From NCBI GenBank assembly GCA_016188005.1, contig JACPIQ010000061.1:1-34500 (forward strand): a stretch of 34,500 bases of DNA, written 5' to 3'. The notes under the pieces were generated by a model. The model saw nothing but the letters and a program-made list of their open reading frames with translations. It did no database searches and was not told the DNA's origin. Of the stretch, positions 13,864 through 22,675 are shown in pieces; position 1 is the first letter of the stretch; the number at the start of each line of letters is the position of its first letter. The position numbers were made by a program, and so were the translations under genes. Source of the stretch: Candidatus Rokuibacteriota bacterium. GTDB lineage: Bacteria; Methylomirabilota; Methylomirabilia; Rokubacteriales; CSP1-6.

Positions 13864-13894
13864 CAGTGTGCTAACCAGGCTGCACCACGAGCCC
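13817..13894 (-). tRNA. tRNA-Asp (GTC), integration target of the island
   Basis: The 78-nt minus-strand gene folds as a complete cloverleaf: acceptor GGGCTCG/CGAGCCC with discriminator G and encoded CCA, D arm GTGC/GCAC, anticodon stem CTGGA/TCCAG with loop CTGTCAA, and T arm GCGGG/CCCGT with loop TTCAATT. The anticodon GTC decodes aspartate. The 3' half is supplied by the island. No terminator hairpin follows it inside the island; the likely original one was left at 736-767. Confidence 0.96.
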
Positions 13895-13910
13895 GAGGAG
13901 TGCTCGCCCT

Positions 13911-14171
13911 TTATACCACGCCGCCCCCGGAGTGTCCACGAGGCCGACACTCGGCGTTTCCCTGGCGAGGCCTTCGACGCGCCGACGGTCGTGGGTCGCG
14001 CGCCCAGATCCTCCTCAGGTAGGCGAGGATTCCGCGTGCCTGTGCCTCGGGCATGACGCCGAGAAAGAAGTCGCGGGCCCGCGCGAAGGCCTCGTCCTCG
14101 CGTTCGCCTCCGCCGAGAGTCTGGCAGAGGTCCATGAGCCTGACGAGGTGCTCGTGCCTGGCCCGACGCAC
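13911..14171 (-). CDS. Small hypothetical protein
   Basis: The frame from GTG 14169-14171 gives 86 residues. The central part, HEHLVRLMDLCQTLGGGERE, then DEAFARARDFFLGVMPEAQA and RGILAYLRRIW, looks like a genuine helical protein, with amphipathic spacing and few of the biases of shadow frames. The C-terminal 30 residues (SARRRPRQGNAECRPRGHSG) are poor, so the real gene may have been altered next to the tRNA. The start is uncertain because the frame is also open upstream. I do not recognise the family. Confidence 0.4.
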   Translation of the reverse strand: MRRARHEHLVRLMDLCQTLGGGEREDEAFARARDFFLGVMPEAQARGILAYLRRIWARDPRPSARRRPRQGNAECRPRGHSGGGVV

Positions 14172-14247
14172 GGCGACGTGGCCGCAACGCTCCTTCCGGC
14201 GCGCGCCTCGGCCCGGGCGCGGACGGCTGACGCTGGCCGCGACTCGC

Positions 14248-14706
14248 CTAGCCGGTGTAGCCTCGCCCGCGAAGGCAAGCGCGGTAGGCCTCCGCGTAGC
14301 GGGCGTCGTTCTGCTTGGTCGCGTTCAGCCCGTAGAGCGTGCCCGCCGTGCCCCCGACGATTCCTCCGATCGCGGCTCCCTTGCCTGCGCCCTTGCCGCC
14401 CTGGGCGACCGCTCCCCCTGCGGCGCCCACGCCGGCTCCCACCACCGCGCCGATGGCCGCGTCCTTGACCACCTCAACCGTCCGGTCGCCCCGGGACCTT
14501 GCGTACTGGTTGCACGCCTCCACGTCCGCCGCGGTAGGGACCGCGGCCACGTGGCGCGCCGTCCCGGTGCGCGGGGTCGACGGGGCGCCCGGTTCATCGG
14601 AGGGTCCCCAGCTCGCCACCACGAGCCCCGTCACGAGCGCCGTGCTCGCCACCAGCGCCAAGCCGAGCGCCGTGAGCTTCCACGGGTTCCACTTCTCGTC
14701 CGTCAT
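14248..14706 (-). CDS. Glycine-zipper membrane protein
   Basis: The 152-residue product has a membrane segment or uncleaved signal at about residues 9-33 (LTALGLALVASTALVTGLVV). A short soluble part with ACNQYARSRGD follows. Then comes a classic glycine zipper, VVKDAAIGAVVGAGVGAAGG and AVAQGGKGAGKGAAIGGIVG, and a C-terminal helix YAEAYRACLRGRGYTG. Glycine-zipper proteins usually sit in or on the cell envelope of Gram-negative bacteria. ATG has GGAGG 8 nt upstream. It lies 133 bp after the response-regulator gene on the same strand and may be co-transcribed with it from the sigma-54 promoter at 15370-15385. Confidence 0.8.
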   Translation of the reverse strand: MTDEKWNPWKLTALGLALVASTALVTGLVVASWGPSDEPGAPSTPRTGTARHVAAVPTAADVEACNQYARSRGDRTVEVVKDAAIGAVVGAGVGAAGGAVAQGGKGAGKGAAIGGIVGGTAGTLYGLNATKQNDARYAEAYRACLRGRGYTG

Positions 14707-14839
14707 TTCCGGATCCTCCTCGATGGTCGTGGTCGCATCGCTTCGCTACTTCCCTCGGGTTTGCCCCCATGGTTCGAGCCGCCTCCGCGCCAGCGGGCAT
14801 GATCGTCGGGGGCCTGCCGCGGCCCCCGCGCCGGCCTCG

Positions 14840-15343
14840 TCACGCGCGGCTGTCGCCGCGTTCCTCCTCCCCCCCGAGCGCGAGCCGCCCGAGGGTGGCC
14901 TTGAGACGCTCCGGGTCGATCGGCTTCTCGATGAAGTCGCACCTGGGAATGCCGCGGGCGCGCGCCCCCACATGGGCCCCGCCCTCGGCGCTCACGAGAA
15001 CGAGCGCGATGTCTGGCACGAAGGCGCGGCAGATGCGGGCGACGTCCCACCCGTCGATCGTGAGGCCGTGAAACCGCGGGAGGTCGAGGTCGATGATCGC
15101 TCCCCCGAAGTGCGCATCCTTGACCTTGCGGATGGCCTGGATGCCGTCGGCGGCGATCTCGACGCTGAAGCCGCTCCGCGCGAGCAGGTCCCGCAGTCCT
15201 TCACGGCTATGGAGATCGTCCTCCACGATGAGGAGCGCCCCCCGCGCCGCGCCACTTCGCCTCGCCTGCTCCGCGGCTTGGAGGTTCTCCCTCACCTGCT
15301 TTTCGCGCTCCGTCGTCTCCTTCGGTTTCGAGCCCGGCTGCAT
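14840..15343 (-). CDS. Single-domain response regulator
   Basis: Starting at ATG 15341-15343 (MQPGSKPKETTEREKQVREN), the product has 167 residues. A short charged helix is followed by one receiver domain: LLIVEDD (acidic pocket), the phosphorylated Asp at about residue 85 (IIDLDLPRF), VSAEG and FIEKP (conserved Lys). There is no output domain, so it acts by protein contacts or as a phosphate sink. An upstream in-frame ATG (15359-15361) would fall at or before the predicted transcription start of the sigma-54 promoter, so the later ATG is preferred. It lies between two envelope-protein genes and probably belongs to the same regulon. Confidence 0.82.
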   Translation of the reverse strand: MQPGSKPKETTEREKQVRENLQAAEQARRSGAARGALLIVEDDLHSREGLRDLLARSGFSVEIAADGIQAIRKVKDAHFGGAIIDLDLPRFHGLTIDGWDVARICRAFVPDIALVLVSAEGGAHVGARARGIPRCDFIEKPIDPERLKATLGRLALGGEEERGDSRA

Positions 15344-15369
15344 ATCGTCCGTACCACCCATCCCCTTAG

Positions 15370-15385
15370 AGCAGATGCGGTGCCA
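15370..15385 (-). promoter_or_regulatory. Sigma-54 (-24/-12) promoter of the response-regulator gene
   Basis: On the minus strand TGGCAC-CGCAT-CTGCT matches TGGCAC-N5-TTGCW with the essential GG-N10-GC spacing. Transcription would begin near 15359, about 16 nt before the chosen ATG. Paired upstream palindromes lie at 15496-15529. Confidence 0.72.
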
Positions 15386-15495
15386 GGGTCGACCGGAGCG
15401 GGTGCGACGTCCAGAAGGACTGGATTTATCTGGACTTGCGCGGCCGGCGGCGCCGGCGCGAGCGTGCACCCGGCCGCCAGGTCCCGCGGCCGCGC

Positions 15496-15529
15496 GTAAG
15501 CATTACACAGCGCTGAGGTAGCGGTTACA
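15496..15529. promoter_or_regulatory. Paired activator sites GTAA-N3-TTAC
   Basis: GTAAGCATTACA (15496-15507) and GTAGCGGTTACA (15518-15529) share a GTAA-N3-TTAC dyad with centres 22 bp apart, about 140-165 bp upstream of the sigma-54 start. The same pair and spacing occurs at 16600-16632. The best candidate binder is the NtrC-like protein encoded at 18920-20302. Confidence 0.65.
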
Positions 15530-15646
15530 CGCACGATGAGGCAGGCGAATCGCATGAAGGTGGTCCGCGGAAGCGGCCGGGGGGCACGACGCCGGCATCC
15601 GTCCCCCTGTCCGGGGAGCGCGGGCTGCCGGCGCCGCGGCGGGGCC

Positions 15647-16372
15647 CTAGGCCTGGGGCGCCAGGATCCTGATGTCGAGGCGGCGGTTCTTTGCCCGTCC
15701 CTCCTGGGTATCGTTGTTGGCCACCGGGACGGCTTTGCCGAGGCCGAGCGCGTGGATGCGCCTGAGCTCGATGCCGTGCTTGTGGACGAGATGGCGGACC
15801 ACCGCATCGGCCCGCTCCCGGCTCAGCCTCAGGTTGAGCCGGTCGTTGCCCACCGAGTCGGTGTGCCCCTGGAGCTCGACCACGGCGTTCGGGTCCTCCT
15901 TGAGTATCTTCACCACCTCGCCGAGCTCGTTGATGGCCTCGTCACGGAGTTCGGCCTTGCCGAAGGCGAAGTAGAGCGTCCGTGTCTCGACTGGGGCATA
16001 GCGGTTGCGGTTGGCCAGGCGCTGCGTCAGCCGGCCGTCCACGTCGCGGGCGCTCGCTGCCGCCTCGTCCGCGCCCTTCCGGGCCTCCCGCGCCACTGTC
16101 GTGGCCTCCGATGCCAGCGCGCCGGCTTCCATCACCTTGCCATCGAGTCCCTGGAGCCGCTGGCCGTGCACGTCGATGGACTGGCGAGCCTCCTCCACGC
16201 GAGTCTTGGTGTCGCGCAGCGTGGCATCCTGCTCGTCCACCCGCTGGCTGACCTGGCCCAGCCGCGCCTCGGCCTGGCCGACCTGCGTCCCGACAAAGCC
16301 CTTGGTCGCGCACGCCGTGGCCGAGAGAGCCACACCTGCACAGAGCATCAGAGAAACCACCTTGCCCGTCAT
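15647..16372 (-). CDS. OmpA-family peptidoglycan-binding lipoprotein
   Basis: The 241-residue product from ATG 16370-16372 starts MTGKVVSLMLCAGVALSATA followed by Cys, a lipoprotein signal with the box ATAC. Residues about 25-115 form a long helical, coiled-coil region (QVSQRVDEQDATLRDTKTRV). The rest is an OmpA C-terminal domain: LYFAFGKAELRDEAINELGE, ELQGHTDSVGNDRLNLRLSR and NNDTQEGRAKNRRLDIRI. It should anchor the outer membrane to peptidoglycan. AAGGAGGGAG precedes the start. A longer frame beginning 42 bp upstream has no ribosome-binding site. Its leader carries a sigma-54 promoter at 16464-16478. Confidence 0.9.
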   Translation of the reverse strand: MTGKVVSLMLCAGVALSATACATKGFVGTQVGQAEARLGQVSQRVDEQDATLRDTKTRVEEARQSIDVHGQRLQGLDGKVMEAGALASEATTVAREARKGADEAAASARDVDGRLTQRLANRNRYAPVETRTLYFAFGKAELRDEAINELGEVVKILKEDPNAVVELQGHTDSVGNDRLNLRLSRERADAVVRHLVHKHGIELRRIHALGLGKAVPVANNDTQEGRAKNRRLDIRILAPQA

Positions 16373-16463
16373 CGCACTCCCTCCTTGGCATCTGGCTGGC
16401 CGTTGGACCTTCATGCGCTGCCCCGGATATCCCCGCGGCGCCTGAGCGCCTCTGGCGAGGGTG

Positions 16464-16478
16464 GCAGGAGCTGTGCCA
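16464..16478 (-). promoter_or_regulatory. Sigma-54 (-24/-12) promoter of the OmpA-like gene
   Basis: On the minus strand TGGCAC-AGCTC-CTGC has the GG-N10-GC geometry. Transcription would start near 16452, giving a leader of about 80 nt. The paired upstream sites at 16600-16632 lie about 150-175 bp before that start, nearly the same layout as at the response-regulator gene. Confidence 0.72.
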
Positions 16479-16599
16479 GCTCTGCGGTGACGCCCTGTCC
16501 CCCGCCTGGTGTTGCGGAAGTACTTCTGGCGTCTATCTTTCCCGGGTGAGCGCCGACGGTGGATCCGGGGGAACCCCCCCGGCGTCGGGCGACAGTCTC

Positions 16600-16632
16600 G
16601 TAACGCTTACACGATCGGGATGTAAGGCTTAC
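16600..16632. promoter_or_regulatory. Paired activator sites GTAA-N3-TTAC (second set)
   Basis: GTAACGCTTACA (16600-16611) and TGTAAGGCTTAC (16621-16632) each contain GTAA-N3-TTAC, with centres 22 bp apart as at 15496-15529. They lie between the lipoprotein gene and the OmpA-like gene, upstream of the latter's sigma-54 promoter. Confidence 0.68.
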
Positions 16633-16660
16633 CGGAACGATCGGCCGAAGGACTCTCCGA

Positions 16661-17113
16661 TCAGCGGGCCGATCGCGAAAGGTCTTTGGCCAAAGCCTGG
16701 GCCTTGTCGGCCAAGGTGAAGGCGCGCTGCACGTCCCGGGCCGCCATGGCTTCCCTCGCCTTGGCCAGGAAGTCTTGGATCGTGTCGAGGGTTTCCCGCT
16801 GGCCCTGGCCGAGCTTCGCTTGATCGAGCTGGCTGACGGCCTTCTCGGTGGCCTCGATGCGGCTCCTCGCTTCCCGGCTCAGTCGGATCTCCTCCTCTCC
16901 GCTCACGTGCGGGGCGAGGACCGGAGGCGCCTCCTTCCGCTGGGGGGCGGCACGGGGTGGGGCGGGCGGCGCGACAGGCGGGGGGGTGGGCGGGGGGGTG
17001 GCCGGCGGCGGAGCAGGGGCCGGCGGCGACGGGGAGGCGCCTCGCACCGAGGTGCACCCGGCCACGGCAAGAGCCAGGGCAAGAATGATCCAGCCCGGGA
17101 ACACCCGGCTCAT
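16661..17113 (-). CDS. Proline-rich lipoprotein, last gene of the ntrC-like operon
   Basis: The 150-residue product starts MSRVFPGWIILALALAVAGC, a lipoprotein signal with the box AVAGC. A proline-rich linker follows (PPAPAPPPATPPPTPPPVAP), then an amphipathic helical part (EEIRLSREARSRIEATEKAV, LDTIQDFLAKAREAMAARDV). The linker could let the helical tip reach across the periplasm. Its start overlaps the kinase stop as ATGA, so it is translated with the kinase. It may be the signal-sensing or accessory part of this two-component system; that is inference. Confidence 0.8.
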   Translation of the reverse strand: MSRVFPGWIILALALAVAGCTSVRGASPSPPAPAPPPATPPPTPPPVAPPAPPRAAPQRKEAPPVLAPHVSGEEEIRLSREARSRIEATEKAVSQLDQAKLGQGQRETLDTIQDFLAKAREAMAARDVQRAFTLADKAQALAKDLSRSAR

Positions 17114-18918
17114 CGCAGCGGGAAGCGGCAGGTCACGATGGTCCGCCGCCCCACCTCCGAGGCGACATCGATGGTGCCGTCGTGCATCTGCACGATGCGG
17201 TAGACGATGGACAGGCCGATGCCGCTGCCGCCAGGCTTGGTCGTGTAGTAGAGGGAAAAGATCCGGTCAAGGTCCTCAGGGCGGATACCCACCCCCTCGT
17301 CGGCGATGGTGACCGTGACGTGATCGCGCCGCCGCCACGAGGTGGCGATGCTCACGGTTCCGCCCTGGGGCATCGCCTGGCAGGCGTTGACCAGGATATT
17401 GAGGAACGCCTGGCGCAGGAGATCCTCGTCGGCCGAGAGGGGCGGACAGGTCGGGTCCAGCCCGAGGTCGAAGCGCACGCCGGCCGGCTGCCACTCCGGC
17501 TCCAGCAGCGCCACGGCGGACTGGAGCAGGGCATTGACGTCCACGGCCTTGAGCGACAGCTCCTGAGGGCGAATGAACTTGAGGAAGCCCTGCACCACCA
17601 GGTCCAGCCGGCGGATCTCGCTGCCGATCACATCCAGGCTCTGCTTGACGTCGGGCGCCGAGGCGTCGAGCCGGGCCCGCGCCAGCTCCAGGTGGATCAT
17701 CATGGCGTTCAGCGGGTTCTTGACCTCGTGCGCGACGCCCGAGGTCAGGCGGCCGAGGGCGGCGAGCTTGGCGGAGTAGGAGATGAGCGACTGGAGCGTC
17801 TTGATGGACTCGAGATCGCGCAGCAGCACCATGGCGCCCATGGCCTTCTGCACGTCCGCCACGAAGAACACGGACACCAGCAGCTCCCGGGGCGCCTCGT
17901 CCACGGCCAGCGTGATGGTAGCGTTGCGGACATCCTCGCGGTCGGCGAAGGCCCGCTCCAGCACCGCGCGGAGGGCGTGCCCCGGAGGGAGCAACTCCTC
18001 GGGCCGCGCGCCCCTGGCCTCCGCCAGCGGACGCCCCACCACGGCCTCGGTGGCCTTGTTGTAGAAGAGCACGCGCCGGTCCGGCGTGAAGAAGATGATG
18101 CCGTCCTCGAGGATCTCCACGACGTGCTGCAGGTGGGCCTTCTCCGACAGGCTCTTCACGCGGTCGGAGCGGAGCTGCTCGCTGAGGAGCTGGAGCTGGG
18201 CGGAGAGCTCTCCCAGCTCGTCCGTGCGCCCCCCCCCGCCCGCGGCGGGTGCCTCCAGCTCGCCCCGGCGGAGCCGGTCCACGTCCCGCGCGAGCTGGCC
18301 GACGGGTCTGAGAACGAGGTTGACGAGGAAGAGCGCCAGCAGCCAGGCCACGGGCAGCGCGAGCCCGGCCAGGGCCAGCGTCTGGGTGACGGCCGCGGAG
18401 AGTTCCCGGCCCAGGAGGGTCGTGGAGACGCCGATCCGGATCGCGCCGAAGGGCGCGCCGTTAAGCGTCACGGGCAGCACCGCCTCGTAGGTCTGCCCTC
18501 GGGCGTAGAGCAGGTAGACGCGGCGCAGCGGGTCCAGCGTGAGCAGCGTTCTGAGGTCCGGTCGGGAGACGGCGGCGCCTCCCTCCTTCTGGCGCTCGCT
18601 GTGGACGATGATCGCCCCGTCCTGGTCGGCGATCAGCGCGTAGAGCAGGTGCGGCGAGTAGCCGACGCTGGCCTCCACGAGGCTCCGGAGATCACGGTCC
18701 CGCCGTAGCACCTCGCGCGGTCCCCCGCCCCGCCGCGCCGCCAGGGCCCGGCCGCTCTGGGCATAGATCTGCTTGGCCACGAGGTCGGCCTGGCGGCGGG
18801 ACTCCTCCACCACCACGCGAGTCAGCTGCGCCAGATGGACGAACGTGGTCGTGGCGACCACGCCCAGCGCCAGCAGCGTGACGGCGAGGGCTTCCTTGGT
18901 CTTGAGGCTCCAGGACAT
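17110..18918 (-). CDS. NtrB-like membrane sensor histidine kinase
   Basis: The 602-residue protein has membrane segments at about 8-31 and 180-204 that frame a periplasmic sensor of about 150 residues. A HAMP linker (about 203-255), a PAS domain (about 262-375), a HisKA domain with phospho-acceptor H397 (GVAHEVKNPLNA) and a HATPase domain follow. The ATPase boxes are NILVNACQAM, DEGVGI and GGSGIGLSI. This is the usual form of kinases that partner sigma-54 activators. The start lies 1 nt after the activator gene's stop, and the lipoprotein gene overlaps its end. A periplasmic or envelope signal is likely because the probable targets are envelope proteins. Confidence 0.93.
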   Translation of the reverse strand: MSWSLKTKEALAVTLLALGVVATTTFVHLAQLTRVVVEESRRQADLVAKQIYAQSGRALAARRGGGPREVLRRDRDLRSLVEASVGYSPHLLYALIADQDGAIIVHSERQKEGGAAVSRPDLRTLLTLDPLRRVYLLYARGQTYEAVLPVTLNGAPFGAIRIGVSTTLLGRELSAAVTQTLALAGLALPVAWLLALFLVNLVLRPVGQLARDVDRLRRGELEAPAAGGGGRTDELGELSAQLQLLSEQLRSDRVKSLSEKAHLQHVVEILEDGIIFFTPDRRVLFYNKATEAVVGRPLAEARGARPEELLPPGHALRAVLERAFADREDVRNATITLAVDEAPRELLVSVFFVADVQKAMGAMVLLRDLESIKTLQSLISYSAKLAALGRLTSGVAHEVKNPLNAMMIHLELARARLDASAPDVKQSLDVIGSEIRRLDLVVQGFLKFIRPQELSLKAVDVNALLQSAVALLEPEWQPAGVRFDLGLDPTCPPLSADEDLLRQAFLNILVNACQAMPQGGTVSIATSWRRRDHVTVTIADEGVGIRPEDLDRIFSLYYTTKPGGSGIGLSIVYRIVQMHDGTIDVASEVGRRTIVTCRFPLR

Positions 18919-18919
18919 C

Positions 18920-20302
<1,383 letters not shown>

Positions 20303-20355
20303 GGCTCCTCCTGGGTTGCTTCATGGTACCGCGATTGCGCCGCCGAGGTTGTACC

Positions 20356-20384
20356 TTGACACTCCGGCTCAGGGTCCTTAGCAT
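20356..20384 (+). promoter_or_regulatory. Sigma-70-type promoter giving a probably leaderless amidase mRNA
   Basis: TTGACA (20356-20361) and TAGCAT (20379-20384) are separated by exactly 17 bp. The predicted start near 20391 coincides with GTG 20392, the best start of the amidase gene, which has no Shine-Dalgarno sequence. Confidence 0.6.
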
Positions 20385-20391
20385 CCGCCCC

Positions 20392-21822
20392 GTGGACTGG
20401 CTGGCCTTCCTCGACGCGACAGCCCAGGCCGATCTCGTCCGGCGGGGAGAGGTCACGCCGCTGGAGCTGGTGGAGGCGGCCATCACCCGCATCGAGCGGC
20501 TGAACCCGCGGCTGAACGCGGTGGTGACACCCATGCACGACCTGGCGCGCCGCGCGGCACAGGCGCCCCCCACCGGTGGCGCCTTCCCGGGCGTGCCGTT
20601 CCTGCTCAAGGACCTCGGCGCCGAGTACGCCGGTGTCGGCTTCACCGAGGGATCGGCGTTCCTGGCCGGGCAGTATATCCCCGCCGAGGACAGCACGCTC
20701 GTCGTCCGCCTGAAGCGGGCCGGCCTCATCGTGCTGGGCAAGACCAACACGCCGGAGTTCGGGATCCTGCCGACCACCGAGCCCCGGCTCTTCGGGCCCG
20801 CGCGGAACCCCTGGGACACGGGCCGGAGCACGGGCGGCTCGTCCGGCGGGTCGGCCGCCGCCGTGGCGGCCGGGCTCGTCCCGATGGCGCATGCCAACGA
20901 CGGCGGGGGCTCCATCCGCATCCCGGCCTCCTGCTGTGGGCTCTTCGGGCTCAAGCCCACGCGCGCCCGCAATCCGCTGGGTCCCCACTACGGCGACCTC
21001 TTCAGCGGGCTCGTGGTCGAGCACGCGGTGACGCGCTCCGTGAGGGACAGCGCGGCGCTGCTGGACGCCACAGCCGGGCCGGAGGCGGGCGATCCCTACT
21101 GGGCCCCGCCGCCGGCCCGGCCCTTCCTGGACGAGGTCGGCGCCGATCCCGGACGGCTGCGCATCGCCTTCACCACTCACGCGGCGAGCGGCGTGCCCAT
21201 CCACGCCGACTGCGTCCTGGCGGTGCAGGAGACGGCGCGGCTCTGCGAGAGCCTCGGGCATGAGCTGATCGAGGCGGCGCCCGTCGTGGACGGCGAGGAG
21301 TTCTCGCGCGCCTTCATCACGCTCTGGTCCTCGGGCTGCGCCTGGACCATCGACGACTGGGCGCGCCGGACCGGCCGGCTGCCACGTCCCGAGGAGTTCG
21401 AGCCGCTGACCTGGATGCTCTCCGAGTCGGGGCGCGCGAACAGCGCGGCCGCCTATCTCCTCGCCCTGCAGGACCTCCAGCGCGTGACGCGCGAGGTCGC
21501 CCGCTTCTTCGAGCGGCACCATTGCTGGCTCACGCCGACCGTGGCCGAGCCGCCGCTGCCGCTGGGCTCCTTCGACCCGACGCCGGAGGATCCCCTCAAC
21601 GGCCTCCGCCGTTCCGCCGCCTTCGTGCCCTTCACGCCCATCGCCAACGTGACGGGCCAGCCAGCGATGTCGGTGCCCCTGTCCTGGAACGCCGGCGGGC
21701 TGCCGGTGGGGGTGCACTTCGTGGGACGCTTCGGCGATGAGGCGACCCTGTTCCGCCTCGCCGCCCAGCTCGAGGCCGCCCGGCCCTGGGCCCACCGCTG
21801 CCCCCCTACCGGGGTTGCCTGA
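20392..21822 (+). CDS. Amidase-signature family amidohydrolase
   Basis: The product of about 476 residues has the complete Ser-cis-Ser-Lys triad of the family: K73 (PFLLKD), S150 ([10 protein letters not shown]) and S174 ([12 protein letters not shown]). These enzymes hydrolyse amide bonds, and the substrate cannot be told from the sequence. The C-terminal part ([20 protein letters not shown], then [15 protein letters not shown]) is canonical. No signal peptide is seen, so it is cytoplasmic. GTG 20392 ([20 protein letters not shown]) is chosen because family members begin this way and because a promoter ends just before it. An ATG 69 bp upstream is possible. No gatB or gatC neighbours occur, so a tRNA amidotransferase role is unlikely. 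Confidence 0.9.
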   Translation: MDWLAFLDATAQADLVRRGEVTPLELVEAAITRIERLNPRLNAVVTPMHDLARRAAQAPPTGGAFPGVPFLLKDLGAEYAGVGFTEGSAFLAGQYIPAEDSTLVVRLKRAGLIVLGKTNTPEFGILPTTEPRLFGPARNPWDTGRSTGGSSGGSAAAVAAGLVPMAHANDGGGSIRIPASCCGLFGLKPTRARNPLGPHYGDLFSGLVVEHAVTRSVRDSAALLDATAGPEAGDPYWAPPPARPFLDEVGADPGRLRIAFTTHAASGVPIHADCVLAVQETARLCESLGHELIEAAPVVDGEEFSRAFITLWSSGCAWTIDDWARRTGRLPRPEEFEPLTWMLSESGRANSAAAYLLALQDLQRVTREVARFFERHHCWLTPTVAEPPLPLGSFDPTPEDPLNGLRRSAAFVPFTPIANVTGQPAMSVPLSWNAGGLPVGVHFVGRFGDEATLFRLAAQLEAARPWAHRCPPTGVA

Positions 21823-21870
21823 CAGCGACTGACGAAGTGCGGGAGAACGATCGAGCGAGGTATTCCGGCG

Positions 21871-21904
21871 GGGGCGGGCGGGCGACAGCCCGGGTGCCCG
21901 CCCC
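21871..21904 (+). promoter_or_regulatory. Nested GC hairpin before the ACT-domain gene
   Basis: GGGGCGGGC (21871-21879) pairs with GCCCGCCCC (21896-21904), and the loop contains a second hairpin, GGGC-GACA-GCCC. It lies after the amidase stop and ends a few bases before the AAGGAG of the next gene. There is no U-run, so an mRNA-stabilising or translation-modulating structure is as likely as a terminator. Confidence 0.4.
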
Positions 21905-21922
21905 AGGTGAAGGAGCCTCATC

Positions 21923-22333
21923 ATGACCGACACGATCCAGCGTGTGGACTACTTCTACGCCCTCGTGCCCGACAAGCCCGGGGAGGCCGCGCGGATGCTC
22001 GCCGTGCTCCGGGGGGCAGGCGTCAACCTGCTGGCCTTCTCCGGCTTCCCCGAGGGGCGGCGCGGGCAGCTCGACTTCGTCCCGGCCGATGCTGGCGCCT
22101 TCCGCAAGGCCGCGAAGAAGGCCGGCTGGAAGCTCACGGGACCCAAGCGCGCCTTCCTGCTCCAGGGAGAGGACCGGGTGGGGGCCGTGGCCGAGACACT
22201 CGGCAAGCTCGCCGAGGCCAGGATCAACGTGACGGCCATCGACGCCCTCTGCGCCGGGGCAGGCCGCTACGGCGCCATCCTCTGGGTCACGCAGCGCGAC
22301 GTCGCCCGCGCGGCGAAGGTGATGGGCGCATGA
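21923..22333 (+). CDS. ACT-domain protein
   Basis: The 136-residue product reads MTDTIQRVDYFYALVPDKPG, then EAARMLAVLRGAGVNLLAFS. A second half has LLQGEDRVGAVAETLGKLAE, then ARINVTAIDALCAGAGRYGA. Both halves match the ACT fold, with a strand, DxPGExxxxL, a helix and GVNL. ACT pairs usually bind small ligands such as amino acids and regulate enzymes. No catalytic domain is attached, so this may be a stand-alone regulator. AAGGAG precedes the ATG. The next reading frame begins at an ATGA overlap with its stop. Confidence 0.82.
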   Translation: MTDTIQRVDYFYALVPDKPGEAARMLAVLRGAGVNLLAFSGFPEGRRGQLDFVPADAGAFRKAAKKAGWKLTGPKRAFLLQGEDRVGAVAETLGKLAEARINVTAIDALCAGAGRYGAILWVTQRDVARAAKVMGA

Positions 22334-22657
22334 GGGGCCGGCTGGAACGGCTGCTCCCGGCGGGCGCCCTCGCCCTCGGTCTCCTGCTCGGCGAGGGTCC
22401 GCTGGCCGCCCACACGCCCGCCGAGGGCGTCGCGGACCGCGTCGCACTCGACAACGAGACCCGGCATCCACATCAACGCCGAGCCCGAGATGGCCATCGT
22501 CTCGGAGGGAGAGCTGACGCTGGTCACCCGGAACGGCAAGCAGGTGTACGGGCCGGGCATGGTCGTGTGGCTTCCGCCGATGACGGGCCATGAGGCGCGG
22601 AACGAGAGCCAGCGCCCGGTGCGACTGCACGCCCTGGGCCTCAAGCGCTGCGAGTAG
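22330..22657 (+). pseudogene. Cupin-domain protein with signal peptide, frame-broken
   Basis: The first frame starts at the ATGA overlap (MRGRLERLLPAGALALGLLL, then GEGPLAAHTPAEGVADRVAL) and encodes a probable signal peptide and the start of a small cupin. At about 22459-22463 the coding sense moves to another frame. That frame reads GIHINAEPEMAIVSEGELTL, VTRNGKQVYGPGMVVWLPPM and TGHEARNESQRPV, and ends KRCE at 22655-22657. Related small cupins usually have about 15 more residues between DNE and the GxH motif. A short internal deletion that is not a multiple of three is therefore more likely than a single-base error. No functional full-length product is expected. Confidence 0.75.
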
Positions 22658-22675
22658 CCCCCGGGCGCCGGGGGA

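Noticed and set aside
15016-15035. TGGCAC sequence on the plus strand
   Set aside because: It lies inside the response-regulator gene and lacks GC at the -12 distance, so it is not a sigma-54 promoter.
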